A stretch of DNA of 64,000 bases, taken from positions 392,001 to 456,000 of the forward strand of contig CANUEZ040000068.1 of the NCBI GenBank assembly GCA_948099385.1, written 5' to 3'. The notes below the pieces were generated by a model, which was given only the letters and a program-made list of their open reading frames with translations, did not search any database and was not told the origin of the DNA. Below, in pieces: positions 1 through 12,076 of this stretch. The position numbers and the translations under genes were made by a program. Every line of letters starts with the position of its first letter. The stretch's first letter is position 1. The stretch comes from Fasciola hepatica. Its lineage: Eukaryota > Platyhelminthes > Trematoda > Plagiorchiida > Fasciolidae.

Positions 1-3000
1 TTGCTACTAATAGCTGGTTGCAAGGATAATACCGTCCTTAAATTCACGTTTGTTTCCTAGGTGTCTCTGCAAGGGTGTGAGTGAAGCATGGCTGGTAAAA
101 CTGTGACTTTTCTTCATGTAGTTATTTATGGGATAACATGATCTGATGTAGTGAGAATACAAACCGGTTGCAAACAATGTGACTGCGATCAAATGACTAA
201 AAACTCCCAACGCTGAATGGTTGGTACATCCATTCCGGTGATAATCAACGCGTTTTGGAAGCAGAATGATGATAAACGGTTGATTGAGATTGTTAGGACT
301 AACACTCACTATAGTAGGATAGTCACATCCACATAAATGTAACAGTGGGCTGAAATACTAAAGGCAAAAAATATAATTCTGGCTGGAAATTAAAAAAGCT
401 GGGCACCTGTGCCAAAATAACGCACCCACTTCGTTGTGTTGTCCATCTAAAAGGATATACAGTGCATGATGGGGAAGAGAATAAAACGCGGATTAAACAA
501 GTAAATGACGAGTAAACTACTGCCCGAACTCTAACGTACACAAATACCAGCTAAATACGATACGAAGGAAATCCGTTCATTCCATATGGAAGTAAGCAGA
601 CAAAGAGACAAGTGCAACGTCCATCGCAAGCCCAAGCAGGGCATGCAACCACTCTTTGCCAAGCAGGACCGCTCAGAGGAGAGCTAATCAAATGTGACCA
701 AATAAAGAAATCACATTGAATAAAACAAGCCGTTCTTGGTTATGTCCTGATGTGCGTGCGTGTGTGTATGCACGCGTGTATGCGTGAGTTATAGCAGACA
801 GTATCGACCAGAATGTAAAGCAGTCAAAGGCTGAACCACACGACATGGACCAATCCCTTTTTGCGCATTTAATATTGTAAGCTTCAAAAAACTACAGAAT
901 TTTGAATGAATGGTGTTTGTATAACCAGCTGCATAATATTACGAAACAACACAACCGTTTATCTAATTTGCATCAAAGTTATGCACACATAACATTCACA
1001 AGAATATTTACAAATGATCAGTTGGTCCGACAAAAGTTATTAAAAGATGCTTACCTCCAAGTTGTTTCATTAGTATTGAATGAACCATATTCGCTACGAA
1101 GGTTTTTGGGTTTATGGAAAATGGAGAGCACGAATGTGGATTTCGAATGCGCCATTTTTTAATGAATAGTCACATTTGACATGTCAGCTTACGGGTTTAA
1201 GTATATGACTTTACCAGGTATAAACAATAGGAAGTACATGTCTCTCGTACCGGGTTCAACTATGTATTTGTCTGACGATGCACTTTAATACCACCATGTT
1301 ATTATGTACATTGAGTAAATAGCGGGAGAAACAACACATCAGTGCCATCAGCGGTACAGTCTGTTTCAATCGTCCTCTAAGTCCTAACTAACACGGCAGA
1401 TTTCCGATTGCCAAGATAGTCTTACTTTATTCAGTTAAGTGCAGAAATCGGTTATTTTTGTTATCACATATACCGCGTACGAATGAAATGGCGAAGTGTT
1501 GATGGCCAGGACCGTCGTGTCGATAGTATGTTGCCATATATTTTAGCCCGGGTGGCAGTTTTGACAGTACGTATTACCCACAGTTTCATATTTAGTTTGA
1601 CATATTATAATATTTAAAAAGGAGGGCAGACAAACCGTGGGATAACAGTACTGGGAAAGACTTCGTCTCTTAAAATGTCGTCTCCGGTGCACCAACTGAA
1701 AATTTGAGCTGTTTGAAAATTCCCTGGATAACTACCGACTTCGTTACAAAATGACTAGGCCGTTCTCAAACAAAGCTTTATTATTTCCGGTTGAGACACT
1801 TTACCTAAACACCAATTTATCTGAGTAGGACATTTAAAATGATCAAGAAGTTATCAAACGAATTTTCAGTGCTTGGTAGGTCGTATTTTCTCATTGTGTT
1901 TGTTGTTGCATATGTGGAAAAACAAATCCCTTTAAGTATTTTGTCCCGGTGGTTTGGGTTCACAGCCATAGCAGTATTCCGTTCATTTTCGTTTATTCTA
2001 AGCACTCAGTAGCTACACAAAGCTTCCAGCTCTATAACTAATTATTATAATAGAAGTTGTGCTGGTAAATATTTTTATTATAGTACGCAGATATTTGGAA
2101 ATATTTCGTAGTTTCTATGAGCCCAACATGGGACGAATGGAACATTTAGAAATAACGACTTAAATTACGTGTTTAAGTATACTGCATACACTTGTGAGGA
2201 ACTTACTGGAGGTACGTCCAGTCACAAACGTTCTGACGAAGTCTCCTAAGTACACACATTATGAAAGTGGACATTTTATTTGTTTTTTCTTTCATGCAGA
2301 TAATTATTTTGTCAAAGTGATTTTGAGCAACAGACCAATATTTATTCGCTGAAAGCTGTCTATACATTGAGATACCCAGCTGGATGTGGTCTTGATGAGC
2401 AGATCACTTTATGAACAGCGAGAGACAGAGCCGTTTTTACCAACCTGCGACATCTGTAGCTCCGCCGTGACATCCGTCTCTCCCCTAAATGAGGGATATA
2501 TAACTCAGCGGTTCGTAATGTTTAACTTTACTATTGCTAGATTTTGCCACCTTGTGCGGAGGACAATCGGCTACCACTCGTAGTTGACCACCGATTTCTC
2601 GGAATCTTCAGTGGTATCTGATGAAAATATCGCATGGGTAATTAGTAAATGCCTTATCGTGTACTAGGTTAGCATAGTCGATCTCTAACCGAAGTGATCG
2701 TTCTACACTGCCTCCGGTCGTTCATACATGTTCTGCTTTGACTCGCCCATCTTCCATCTCTCTTCACTTTATAGCTACTTGGCTGGGGTCCAAGCCTAGG
2801 ATTGTCTTTTGTTAGAGATGCTAGGGGATATGGCTAGGAAGGAGGCTTACGGCGAGAATATTGGGCGATTTGTCTATCGAACGCGCTTGAATCATAAGTA
2901 AACAAATGCCATTCAAACAAAGGGAAAAACAAGAGCAACGAAACGTTTATGGTGAAAAAGTAAAAAAAATCACAGCATGTTATTTTTTGACTAACTGTTT

Positions 3001-3220
3001 TTCAGCGCTTTCTTCTGCGGCATATTTTTGTGATTGTGGTCTTGCCTGTGTACTACGCTTGGTTTCAAGCCGGTGATATATGTATTTGCTCATCTTGAAG
3101 TAGCCGGTTGCTGTGCCCATCGATTACCAGATAGACACACCACGGAAGCCACGCGAATATATGCGAATTTAACAAAATTACGCTAACGTTTTATGCAGCG
3201 CCGATTACGAAGATCACACT
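1..3220. other. Unassigned non-coding stretch
   Basis: No recognisable protein domain, RNA gene or element end is visible here. Short open frames of 60 to 100 residues occur on both strands, but they lack a recognisable motif and look like chance in AT-rich DNA. A TG-rich patch at about 748-787 alternates purine and pyrimidine. The frame at 902-1162 (plus, 86 residues) is the longest uninterrupted one; it is rich in Leu, Asn and His and matches nothing I recognise. The stretch could be intron or intergenic DNA. Confidence 0.6.
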
Positions 3221-3224
3221 GGAA

Positions 3225-3310
3225 TGGAAGGTGATTCACAGCTATCGGAACATCAACCACCTACCAATAATTTCGACTACACCGTGCGTTTGGAAAATAC
3301 AATTTGACTT
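3225..3310 (+). repeat. Partial copy of the 190-bp dispersed repeat (right half)
   Basis: This stretch matches the right half of the repeat at 7680-7870 and 59990-60200. Shared landmarks, in order, are a CAACCACCTACC-like block, a TTTCGACTAC block and a terminal A-rich stretch ending near AATACAATTT. The left half is not recognisable, so this copy is truncated or more diverged. It has no coding content. Confidence 0.5.
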
Positions 3311-5200
3311 TAGCTACAAGTTCCTTCGGCGTAAGCTTGTCTTGTCGAAGTTTTACTCAGTCTTGTTTCATATTTTCAGTATGCTATCCACCGTCTTTGT
3401 TTAGCCGCTTATCTAATATGTCAGTATTTGGCCGCATTCAAGTGAACTGTTGCAAGCCATAACAGGTTCAATCTGTTAAGGCGGGTAGCTCAAATGTTCA
3501 ATGAGTATCATCAAATCCGACAACATTTTGTTGCCGAACAACACACGCTTGCACATAAAAATACCTTGTGTTAACTGCTGACTTGCAGAAGAATCCAATA
3601 ACGATTTAAGCCAAATATGAGGTAATATGCTCATATATTTCATATTCAGTATATGCTTGTACCAAGCAACTTACTGTCAGCAATTTTGTCGGTTATTGTG
3701 TGGATGATGCCACCTGTTTTGTCAACACATGGATTGGATTGATAGATGAATATTTTACGTAGTAGTTCTGGGCTAAATTAAAAATGAACTGCCATACTAT
3801 TGTCTTTTACTTGTAATAACAGTGTCTTAACGGAATGTGTTCAAACTTGAACTGGGTAATTAGCCGTACTGTAAATGCTAGAGTATAAAACTAAACACCA
3901 AAGAATAATGGGTTTTATATGAAGCTTAGTGGTACTTGATAATTTTTGGGAGAAACTTATTCATCGATTATCTGTACTTCCAGTATACTAAATCGCCAGA
4001 TTTCTTTTGTTATACATTTGTATTCATACAGTTTCACTAGTCTGTCAAGAACATAAATTCAGAAATGCAGCTGCAACTCATACGTCTTCTTTTAAGGCAA
4101 ACAATAAAATTCATTCTTCGGTAACTTCAGATAAGACCACACAACCAGAAAAAGTACAAAAACGTCTACGGATGAATTCGACCCTCACACCACACACTGT
4201 TTATTTGTTAGAATGATGTGGACTGGAATCAGAAAAACCCATTCTAGTAAGTCATCCAGGAACTACTACATTCCCAAGTAGAGTACTTTTACTTTATCGT
4301 GTGCTTTCGTGAAAGGCCGAAAAAAGTGGGGTAATTTGCATTTCGATGGTAAATGAACTATCTAGTTCATCTTTTGTAAGTTCTACTACATCTTGTTGTT
4401 ATAACAGTCTTGCAAGATTTACAAACCAACAATGTTGAATTGCAATCAAAGCAATTTTAAGGCAATTCACGAGCTTCATTATCTCAAGTAATAATGATCA
4501 ATAATGCAAGACAAGATTGTGTTCTGGAGAAGCGAATATTATAATCTCACTTGGGTTTTCAAATTCATTGACTTTTGATGGAAAGGGTTTTAAACACAAG
4601 GGGAAAACGAAAACATGTAATTTCTATCTATGATGATCAAAAATTGTAGTTATACTGCTGTCACGAATGTTTTGTTTATTTTGATTGGGAACTTATTTTC
4701 ATACAAGGCTAGATGATATCCCACAATTTACTCAGCTGTTTAACTGAAATGTTTCATGCAAGTAACACAGCCGTTTTGCTAATGACAAATATGGAGGAAC
4801 TTAGGGTTTCCTTACAGTTTCGCCACATCCCGAACTGATCATTTGGACCCCCTCCCATGATACTGCCTGCGTCAGTGCAATCATGCGAGGGCTTGTGTGA
4901 CACAAATGTCGTCAACCCGGAACTATTAGGATTTTTGACTTACTTCCGATGCCGACTTTCGAGTCATTGTACTCTAATTCTAAACTCAACATTGCTGATG
5001 CGGTCTTTCGGTCACATTCTTCCTAAGCTGCAAACATATCGCTACTCAAAAACAAGTAGTCTTTGTACATTTCACATCATCAGTGGACCATATAAGCGAA
5101 CGAATTAATCCGGGGCGAACCACACAAGACCACTGATGACAGATGTTCCATGGACGACGTGGCGGCTCCAATTGCAATGGGAAAACCAGAATTTGTGTGA
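3311..5200. other. Unassigned non-coding stretch
   Basis: AT-rich sequence with many poly-A and poly-T runs and no recognisable domain. The open frames at 4007-4216 and 4857-5108 (both plus) show no motif I know. The second has several cysteines but no flanking splice signals that convince me. Confidence 0.55.
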
Positions 5201-5266
5201 TGATTGATTCAATTCATCCGATCAATTGATGATATGCAACTGACCAATCTGTATCTACTTTTTCAG

Positions 5267-6736
5267 ACGTTCCTGCTCGAGAATAGTTTCTTATATCGAA
5301 CCAATCAAGGCCTGCAACGGGATGTGGTAATAAAATGTAAAAGAAACATTTCGAGTGATACTGCGCTGATAACTGGGCTTCCCGTAATAACTATCAAGGT
5401 AGCTGGATTTTTAGCTGAAGGCGCAGAACACTTCACGTATTCTACTATCTTAAATTACCACATGTAGATAAAGCCATTCCTAGTGCCGGTTCAAATAAAA
5501 TGTTGAAAGATAGAATTGACGGACGGCAAACCAGAAGCAGACCAATTCACAAGTGGAATTCAGGTTAAAAATAATATATCCTTTGATTTTCCATTAAGTT
5601 TTGTGTGTGAAAATTGAAGACGGTTATAACTTTTTCTGGCACATCATTTAATTAAATGTATGGCAATAAAACCGTACACTAGACTGGGTCGAACGAATTT
5701 TTCAGAATAATAAAAACGGGAAGTCGGTGTAAAGCGAATTGGATCATCTCCAATTTGACGTAGATTGTCGGTTTTTGTTTACAGACAGGATTGCAGACTG
5801 TGACTTTCTCCCTGGTAGGACCGTAGACGACGTGCACAACGAAGCCGGTGCTTCATCCAAAGGTCTTCACCTAATAACCATCAATGTCTTGGTTTGCGAT
5901 GATATAGGTGCAGTAATAAGACATACGAACCAAGCACTGAATAAAGAAACCGAAATACTTCGACTTTGACGGGAAAGTAAAGTGTGGTCTCAATATACTG
6001 GTGAGGTTACGTAATAGGCTTATTCATCAAAATGATTAATAATGACCCTGGGAAACAAGCTACTTGGACATTTTTGGCTAGGTATTAACAATAGCCCTAT
6101 TCCATAAATAGACCGTTTGACAAATATACCTCAAATGTTTGTGAATCTTTGAAATCCTAATTCAGCTCCGAACAGTTTTTCATTCGTCAAGCTCATGGAA
6201 TTATGATGTTTCTCAATGACAAACATGAAAACCACTTACACATGTGTGAATAAGAGACTTTATCTGGAATGAGATGGGAGCACCGAAGACAAGATAAATT
6301 ATTGTGAAAATGATAATCTTAGTTAAATAAATGGTATGCAATCGTCATAATGACAAAGACTAATTTCTAATGGTGTGCTCATAGATAAACGATGAAAATA
6401 ATCAGTCACGTATGTTTTCAGGTACGACACTTCCCTTCTCCAACATGTACAAAATGAATAATTATTTACAAGAAGCATATATGAAAAATAAAACGTCTAG
6501 GGGGTTATTCATTTACTCAGAAGCATTTTGTGGATTGCATAGCCAAGATTTCATTTCATCACATCAGTTCTAACTTATGTGTTCACTTTCACAAAAAAAT
6601 ATTGATTTATTTGAGTTTTTCAGCTGCTACTTTGTTGTCTTACTCTACTTTGCATATTCCAGCAGCACTTCTTTTGTATTTGAGCACGGTCAAGCCAATG
6701 AACTATCATCTGAATTCTATAAGAAAAATCCGTTAA
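5267..6736 (+). CDS. Candidate three-exon 3' end of an unrecognised gene
   Basis: This is a spliced model read by eye. Possible exons are 5267-5336, 5785-5907 and 6624-6736. The acceptors follow pyrimidine-rich tracts ending TTTTTCAG, TTTTACAG-like (GTTTACAG) and GTTTTTCAG. The donors are T/GTAAAA and ATAG/GTGCAG. The phases agree: both introns are phase 1, and the three pieces read without a stop to a TAA ending at 6736. Two overlapping AATAAA signals follow at 6819-6830. The deduced tail of about 100 residues has an acidic, Asp-rich middle (exon 2) and a hydrophobic stretch early in exon 3. I do not recognise the protein. No start codon or upstream exon is assigned. An alternative frame through exon 3 runs to a stop at 6774. 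Phase agreement and the poly-A signal support a gene, but chance cannot be excluded. Confidence 0.25.
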
Positions 6737-6818
6737 TAACAGCACCTGCGTATTTTCAAAGTTATTATGTGTAACCGCAAAGCGCTGAAGCATGCAGCGC
6801 CGTTGACGCCATCGTTTC

Positions 6819-6830
6819 AATAAAAATAAA
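6819..6830 (+). promoter_or_regulatory. Double AATAAA polyadenylation signal
   Basis: Two overlapping AATAAA hexamers lie about 83 bases after the stop of the candidate terminal exon at 6624-6736. The sequence after them turns TTC-rich. The spacing suits a short 3' UTR. AATAAA is common by chance in AT-rich DNA, so the support comes from position only. Confidence 0.3.
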
Positions 6831-7679
6831 CTTGGATATTTCGACTTCAAGGTCTTGGGTTACTTATGCACTTGATAATGTTCATTACCTTTCATAGTCC
6901 CCAATCTCAAGACCTTCTATTGTTTATATTATTATACAAGACCATAATGAAAGTCTTTAGGTAAAATTGCCTCGAGAAAGTTTACTAACGGTCACGGAAA
7001 TGTTGGTGGTTAGACCCAGTAACAACGCTGTGTTATTGACTTCATGATTTAAAAGTAAGCTAAGGACCAATTGAAAATGGGACTGGCGGCGAAGCAGTGC
7101 AAATCTTGGACCCTATGGTTTTAACTTTACGATATCACTACTCGTCTGCGGGCAATCACTAGTCGATCAATCATTTTACCAGGTTGGTGAAACGAAGCCA
7201 AATTGCATGATAGCTCTGCGTGTCAGCAAACTAAGAAATCACGATAGATAGCTGTAAAACGTCCGGTAATACAGAATAAATGAATCTTCGTGATGTTTGT
7301 ATTCGCAAAATCGCCGACTTTCCCACTAGGACTCACTTTCAGTCGCGTACACCAGGGCCAGAAACGCTGCACATATGAAGGTCTTCATTTTCCTTTAACG
7401 GCTAAAACTGAGACGACCCCGAACCACACCCCAATGTATATGTATGATCAACCAATGAAACGCTACTCACACTGTATCGGTACCACGTGATAACTCAGAT
7501 GCAACCATTGGTTAACAAAACAACAGATAGAAACACTCCGTTCGTCTAACCGGTACTTTTGAAATATATTGACTAAACCGTGCTTCTCAAACATAATTTC
7601 ACCTTCGAAGTGGAATTCGGAGAACTTTCAAACCACGCCAACCTACTGATTCTAACAGTCACTGTTCTTATTATTTTGT
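6831..7679. other. Unassigned stretch
   Basis: No element is recognised. The segment near 7080-7260 is more GC-rich than its surroundings and may be repeat-derived. An open frame at 7290-7490 (plus, 66 residues) is Thr- and Pro-rich with no known motif. Confidence 0.5.
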
Positions 7680-7870
7680 CAGAACCGAGATCATTTCGGA
7701 CTGCATCGAAAAACTGATGCGCCATGTGAAATGTTAAGGTAGAATTTTATTGTTTCATTCGGTTGTGAAGCCAGTCATAAAAAATGTTACCCGTGGTGAC
7801 TGAAACGTCGACAACCTACCGACGATTTTGACTACGCTGTGTTAGGAAACAATAAAATTATGTCACTATT
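7680..7870 (+). repeat. 190-bp dispersed repeat, copy 1
   Basis: The copy begins with AGAACCGAGATC and contains CTGATGCGCCATGTGAAATG. It ends in a block holding CTGAAACGTCGACAACCTACC followed by GACTACGCTGTGTTA. A near-identical arrangement occurs at 59990-60200 and a partial one at 3225-3310. Inside it, ATTTTATTGTTTC (about 7743) and GAAACAATAAAAT (about 7847) form inverted repeats about 100 bases apart. No coding frame is evident. It may be a short non-autonomous element or the end of a larger retroelement. Confidence 0.7.
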
Positions 7871-8685
7871 CTCCTTAGGAATTTTCGGCCTTATATTTGA
7901 ATTTCGGTTTCCAAAAGCGGTGGTATCAAAATTGGAACAAGATCTCAGTCTGACGGCCGATCTTTTGTCTAACTGAGATTTGGCGATTCAATGGCGCAAG
8001 GGTTCGCAGCACTCAGGAAGATCGGTCCTGAGAATTTCACCGTTATCTATAACCTTGCTGACAAAGTTCATGTATTTTTACTGGCTGCCAACCAGATAAA
8101 CAATTAAAAAAATAATTATTGTTCCGGTGCGATGACCGGAACTAGAGTAACTGTCCCAACTATAAAGTAGCGCACGTTGCGGACTAAGGGTATGAGGTGA
8201 ATAATGAATCCTTCCAGATCGTTCGAAATACACACTAGAATTCGTCAAAAACCGTTTGTCAAATCCATTTTGGTACCAGTAGAAAAAGTCACTGTTAGGC
8301 TATCGCCGCATCGATTGTTCTCAGAAACGATTAGACAAGTCTCTTCACCTACCCTAATGGTCACCGGAGAAGGGTAGACAAAACCAAGATGATCTCAAAC
8401 GTGACCTTTTCATCATGACGTGAAGCTGCTAACCCATCACGAATGTAACCTGCTTGCTCGAATGTCCCCGGCACGAACAACAAACGTCCCTCGACTGCGA
8501 ACCGTACAACATCCGGAATATTTATTACCCGGTTTTGAACCTGGTTTGCCTGTTTCAGCCTTGCTCATTCATCTGTGCTACATTTGGGCCTGTTTGACAT
8601 GTTCGTAATTCACTAGACATTGACCATATGATTGCACTGTTCAGTTCACAGGATTATTCAGCTCTCCCAAGGGTTGCTCGTTCGT
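7871..8685. other. Unassigned stretch
   Basis: No gene is recognised. A short inverted repeat (ATCTCAGT and ACTGAGAT) flanks about 22 bases near 7944-7981. A frame at 8420-8608 contains a phrase reading PGFEPGL; it arises from a GGTTTTGAACCTGG-like sequence and is not evidence of a protein. Confidence 0.5.
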
Positions 8686-8691
8686 CACACA

Positions 8692-8722
<31 letters not shown>
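8686..8722 (+). repeat. (CA)n microsatellite
   Basis: About 18 CA units are interrupted by a single T near 8698. CA-rich and CACA-containing sequence continues loosely to about 8850. It is a typical dinucleotide microsatellite. Confidence 0.95.
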
Positions 8723-10195
8723 TCGGAATCACCACTCGCATGATTGACTGGACCTGGACTAGGCTGTTCCATCTGGGCACCGAATTCTGATCAGCTTCAC
8801 TCGGCAGGCATGTATAAACACGGACACTTACGGATGCACACACACTGACTCATACGAGCACCCACGCAGACTGTGATTTGTTCGACTCGCGACTAATCGT
8901 GTACTTGTGTGCTTGAGTGAATCTCTGCCCTACTCACTGGTTGGTCAGACCCATCGATCGATGTCCGCTCTTTCGTTTTCCGTTTGTTTCTGCCCTTTAG
9001 ATGTTTAGATGTTCCTTTCCTTGTCTGTTATTGCGGTAGTCGTTTCATAATCAGCTTAGTGACTTGTCCCTCGGCCAATTGGCCAAAGAACGTGTTATCC
9101 TTTCTGAAATGTACGGGACGTGAGTAAACGGTGGTTCCCCTTAGGACGCCACTTGTTCAGGTTTGCACATTTAACAACTTGATCAATGATTGTTAGTAGC
9201 ACCGCTAATAAACCTCAGACAGTTGATTTGGTTTCTGAGAAGAGTGCGACACTCCAACTCGGCCGAGACACCGGATAAACTTGACTACAGTTCAGGAATC
9301 GGATGTGCGTATCTTACACCCAGTCTCACTTTGGCAGTATAAATTTTATTCCAAAAATACGCACTCCTACCACAGACAACTGCACCAGTCAGAGGATGAG
9401 GTTACCGAAAACGAGCTTGTCTGATATTGTGTGCCATTCATCAAATTGTGATGACTTTTTCGTTAAGTTAGCAATATAAAACATCCACTAAAATACTAAG
9501 GCCCCATTCACCGATGAAGCTATGTCGCTGCTTTGGTATTCACCTTTCCGATCGGAGGAAGAAACTTTGTAAAAACAATAAACACGTATCACTTAGTTAG
9601 GGCACAAGTCAGATAAAAAGCTAGCCAATAGGATAAAATTGCTCTTTCATTAACCGAAACAAACTCCTATGCATGAACCATGAGACCAAGACGTGCGGCG
9701 TACAAACCGAGAACCATCTCAGTTTGTTGGATTAAAAGGCGCGCAGATGGGATCTGAGTAAGGTTTGTTCAATCGGGAATCTTAATGCGCAAACTTACAT
9801 TCCGATCACGGACATTCAGACCATGGGAAACAGTGTCGCAGTGTGCTTTCAACATATGCGAACAAAATATCACGGGAAGAACATAGAAAACGCACTGCCA
9901 CTGAAGGAATAGTATAAGGCTTATTTCCTAGCCCTCCAATGTGTTAGGTTTTGTGTCTTCAGCTTTGCCAGTCCCACCTCCCACAACACATCCCCTCACC
10001 CTGTTCACAGATAGCTGTCAAACCTCAAATGCAACAAATCCCATGGACCTGATAATGGTTCCCCAGTTGTACTTTATCAGTGGGCACAAATATCACACTG
10101 GCCACTACAAAAGTATTTATTCAATGATTGTATTGCAGGAAATGTCTAGCGACTTGAAAACATGAGACATAAACCAGTTTCGCCCACAGCCGCTC
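8723..10195. other. Unassigned stretch upstream of the LINE
   Basis: The sequence at 8860-9300 is less AT-rich and pyrimidine-biased (TTTCGTTTTCCGTTTGTTTC) and may be an untranslated or repeat-derived segment. The rest shows no domain. A frame at 9941-10165 (plus) has no recognisable motif, and I see no conserved N-terminal LINE domain in it. Confidence 0.4.
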
Positions 10196-10795
10196 CCGCT
10201 CGACCATGAATGCTATTGCTTCCTTGATTCACAATGTCATGTTGCCCCTGGACAAAAAGTCAAAAGCTGAGCGTAACTGCTTTCCAGGTATCAAAGATGC
10301 ATTTACCAGCGTTGGTAGACGAAACCTTCTCGAAATGCTCTCTAATTACGGTATACAACGCTCCTCTAATGGACTTTTGTTCGAATACTTGTCTGTTTGG
10401 CAACCGTTTCCAAGATACAGGGCAGAACCTCTTCCATCTCCGTTTCAAACCTAGGGTTACGACAGGTCTCAATATTCTCCCATTTTCTATTCTCTACCTA
10501 CACGTACTCCGTGTCCGTCAGTAACTGTACATTCATTATGAAGTATGCGGATGACGTTGCTTCATCCTGATGCATCAGCTACATTTAAAATCCAACCACC
10601 GGTTCAGATTCCATAGCTTAACCTATATCTCCGGTAATGCACAAGTGTTGTTTCTCCTCTTCTCAAAGACTCCAAGAATGAGAACATTCTGGAATACTGT
10701 CCAGATGTTCACGTAGGGAACATCTTCGTTTTTCACCAAATATCGCACAAATAACTTGGGATTACAATCACCTATAATCTTTGTGTGATTGAACA

Positions 10796-11266
10796 TTGTG
10801 TCTGCTTTTTTACAAAAGTGAGAAGACTAGGCAAGTTCGTCTTGGGTCTTTAGGCAGTGTCTGTACCCACCTATATCATTCAACGTGTTCTCCCTTCATG
10901 CGTATTACTCTACTGGTTGTGGTCTTCTCTATTTTTCTTCCCTGGCTAATTGGTAAAGATTTCACCACGAAGCGAAGGTCTCTCAAGCACTTTTCTTATG
11001 CTAGTGGTATACCTTGTGAAGATCTCTCAGACACCATCATAACCCAATTTCAAAAAATATGCAATAGATTTACCGAGAGAACTTTGACTGACTCACTTAA
11101 CCCGCTTCACAGAGACATCAGTAGGTGTGTATCCTCCTATTCTACCTACAAAAAAATTGAAATTATTTATGCACATACGGCTGCCTACCGGTCCACCATT
11201 GTTTCTTACCTTGTTCACTTCCTACGTAGTCCTGCGAAAATCGACACTGAACTTCGACAACGATAA
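10796..11266 (+). pseudogene. LINE ORF2 C-terminal segment
   Basis: This 156-residue frame is the longest intact piece of LINE A. The first part includes SPFMRITLLVVVFSIFLPWL, matching the hydrophobic region where these proteins describe their post-RT domain. The second part has the family's Lys/Arg-rich segment and a HPLH-like (NPLHRDIS) phrase, ending in the AYR..I..YL.HFL terminal motif. The stop at 11266 lies about 135 bases before the tail repeat, the expected distance. It has no methionine start of its own and continues the RT frame after upstream stops. Confidence 0.65.
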
Positions 11267-11400
11267 TTGTCTTAGCTTCTAAATCACACCTTACCATTTT
11301 GCTTTTTTGTTGTAAACAACACTTCCTTTTTCAAGTATTCGCTGTGAGTATAGCTATGTACTACTGAGTGCTCATCCACCGGGGTACATAAAGTGAATGC

Positions 11401-11422
11401 TTGTCTTGACTTGACTTGATTG
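11401..11422 (+). repeat. (TTGAC)n-like LINE tail
   Basis: Four tandem pentamers (TTGTC, TTGAC, TTGAC, TTGAT) lie exactly where LINE A should end. CR1-group LINEs commonly terminate in short tandem repeats rather than poly-A. This marks the likely 3' boundary. Confidence 0.6.
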
Positions 11423-12070
11423 TTTGGGTCGAAAAGACCGATCAGTTTGAGTCAAAAACTTTGCCACGGTAGGATGAAACTCGCTGACTCTTTGGAAAAA
11501 CAAGCCATACATATTTCACTAACTGTGTTTCTCAGATGTGAAAATGATATTACTGTGTTCTGTGGTTACATATGTTTGACCGAAAACAATAAAACAGGAA
11601 AATCACGAACCAAGTTCAGTAAGTGCTTCACACTGTTCGAGCACCAACATAGTTGCTCATAGCCTGATCCTTACAATAATTATTAGGTCACAACCAACGT
11701 GCACTTAGACCGAATAGGGTTCATTTTCTACGACCACCACAGAACGCGCGAATACAATAAAATAACCAATTTGGTGAAAAACAACTTTTTTCATTACATC
11801 AACCAATGCACTTCATCATGCACTCAATGGGACCGTAATCTTACATAGGCTTATTGATAAAAGAAGGTTACGATGACAGAGGCTGAGCTTATATTTTGCA
11901 CGAAACAATCAAAGTCAAGTGAGAGGTCACGTCTAGAGAAATTTTGAAACACCTTCCTCTATGAGTTTCGAGAATAATACCAATTATGTATAATACATTT
12001 TTGAATTTACAGCTGGATAAAACTTAGTTAGGCCTAACATTTTTCTCCACATTATCAAAATTATTATTAT
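11423..12070. other. Unassigned stretch
   Basis: No gene is recognised. A 12-base palindrome, GTTAGGCCTAAC, lies near 12027. The frame at 11420-11662 (plus, 80 residues) has no known motif. Confidence 0.5.
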
Positions 12071-12076
12071 TTTCAC

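Larger units (their letters stand above)
10196..11422 (+). mobile_element. CR1/Jockey-type LINE fragment A (RT to 3' end)
   Basis: This is the degenerate 3' half of a non-LTR retrotransposon. At 10206-10454 a frame reads like the RT palm region after the first catalytic Asp (a DAFTSVGRRNLL phrase, then LSNYGI). A frameshift follows. The catalytic motif KYADD is at 10540-10554 in another frame. After several stops a continuous frame at 10796-11266 gives the conserved C-terminal region of these LINEs, ending with an AYRSTIVSYLVHFL-type phrase and a stop. The 3' UTR is about 130 bases and ends in TTGAC-type pentamers at 11401-11422. The endonuclease domain is absent, which fits 5' truncation. 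At least three frame changes make it inactive. Confidence 0.8.

Noticed and set aside
748..787. TG-rich alternating tract considered as a regulatory Z-DNA element.
   Set aside because: Short, imperfect and without any neighbouring gene; an ordinary microsatellite remnant is sufficient.
8510..8560. GGTTTTGAACCTGG-like sequence suggesting a tRNA or tRNA-derived SINE.
   Set aside because: No acceptor stem, D-arm or A/B-box pair of the right spacing could be found around it.
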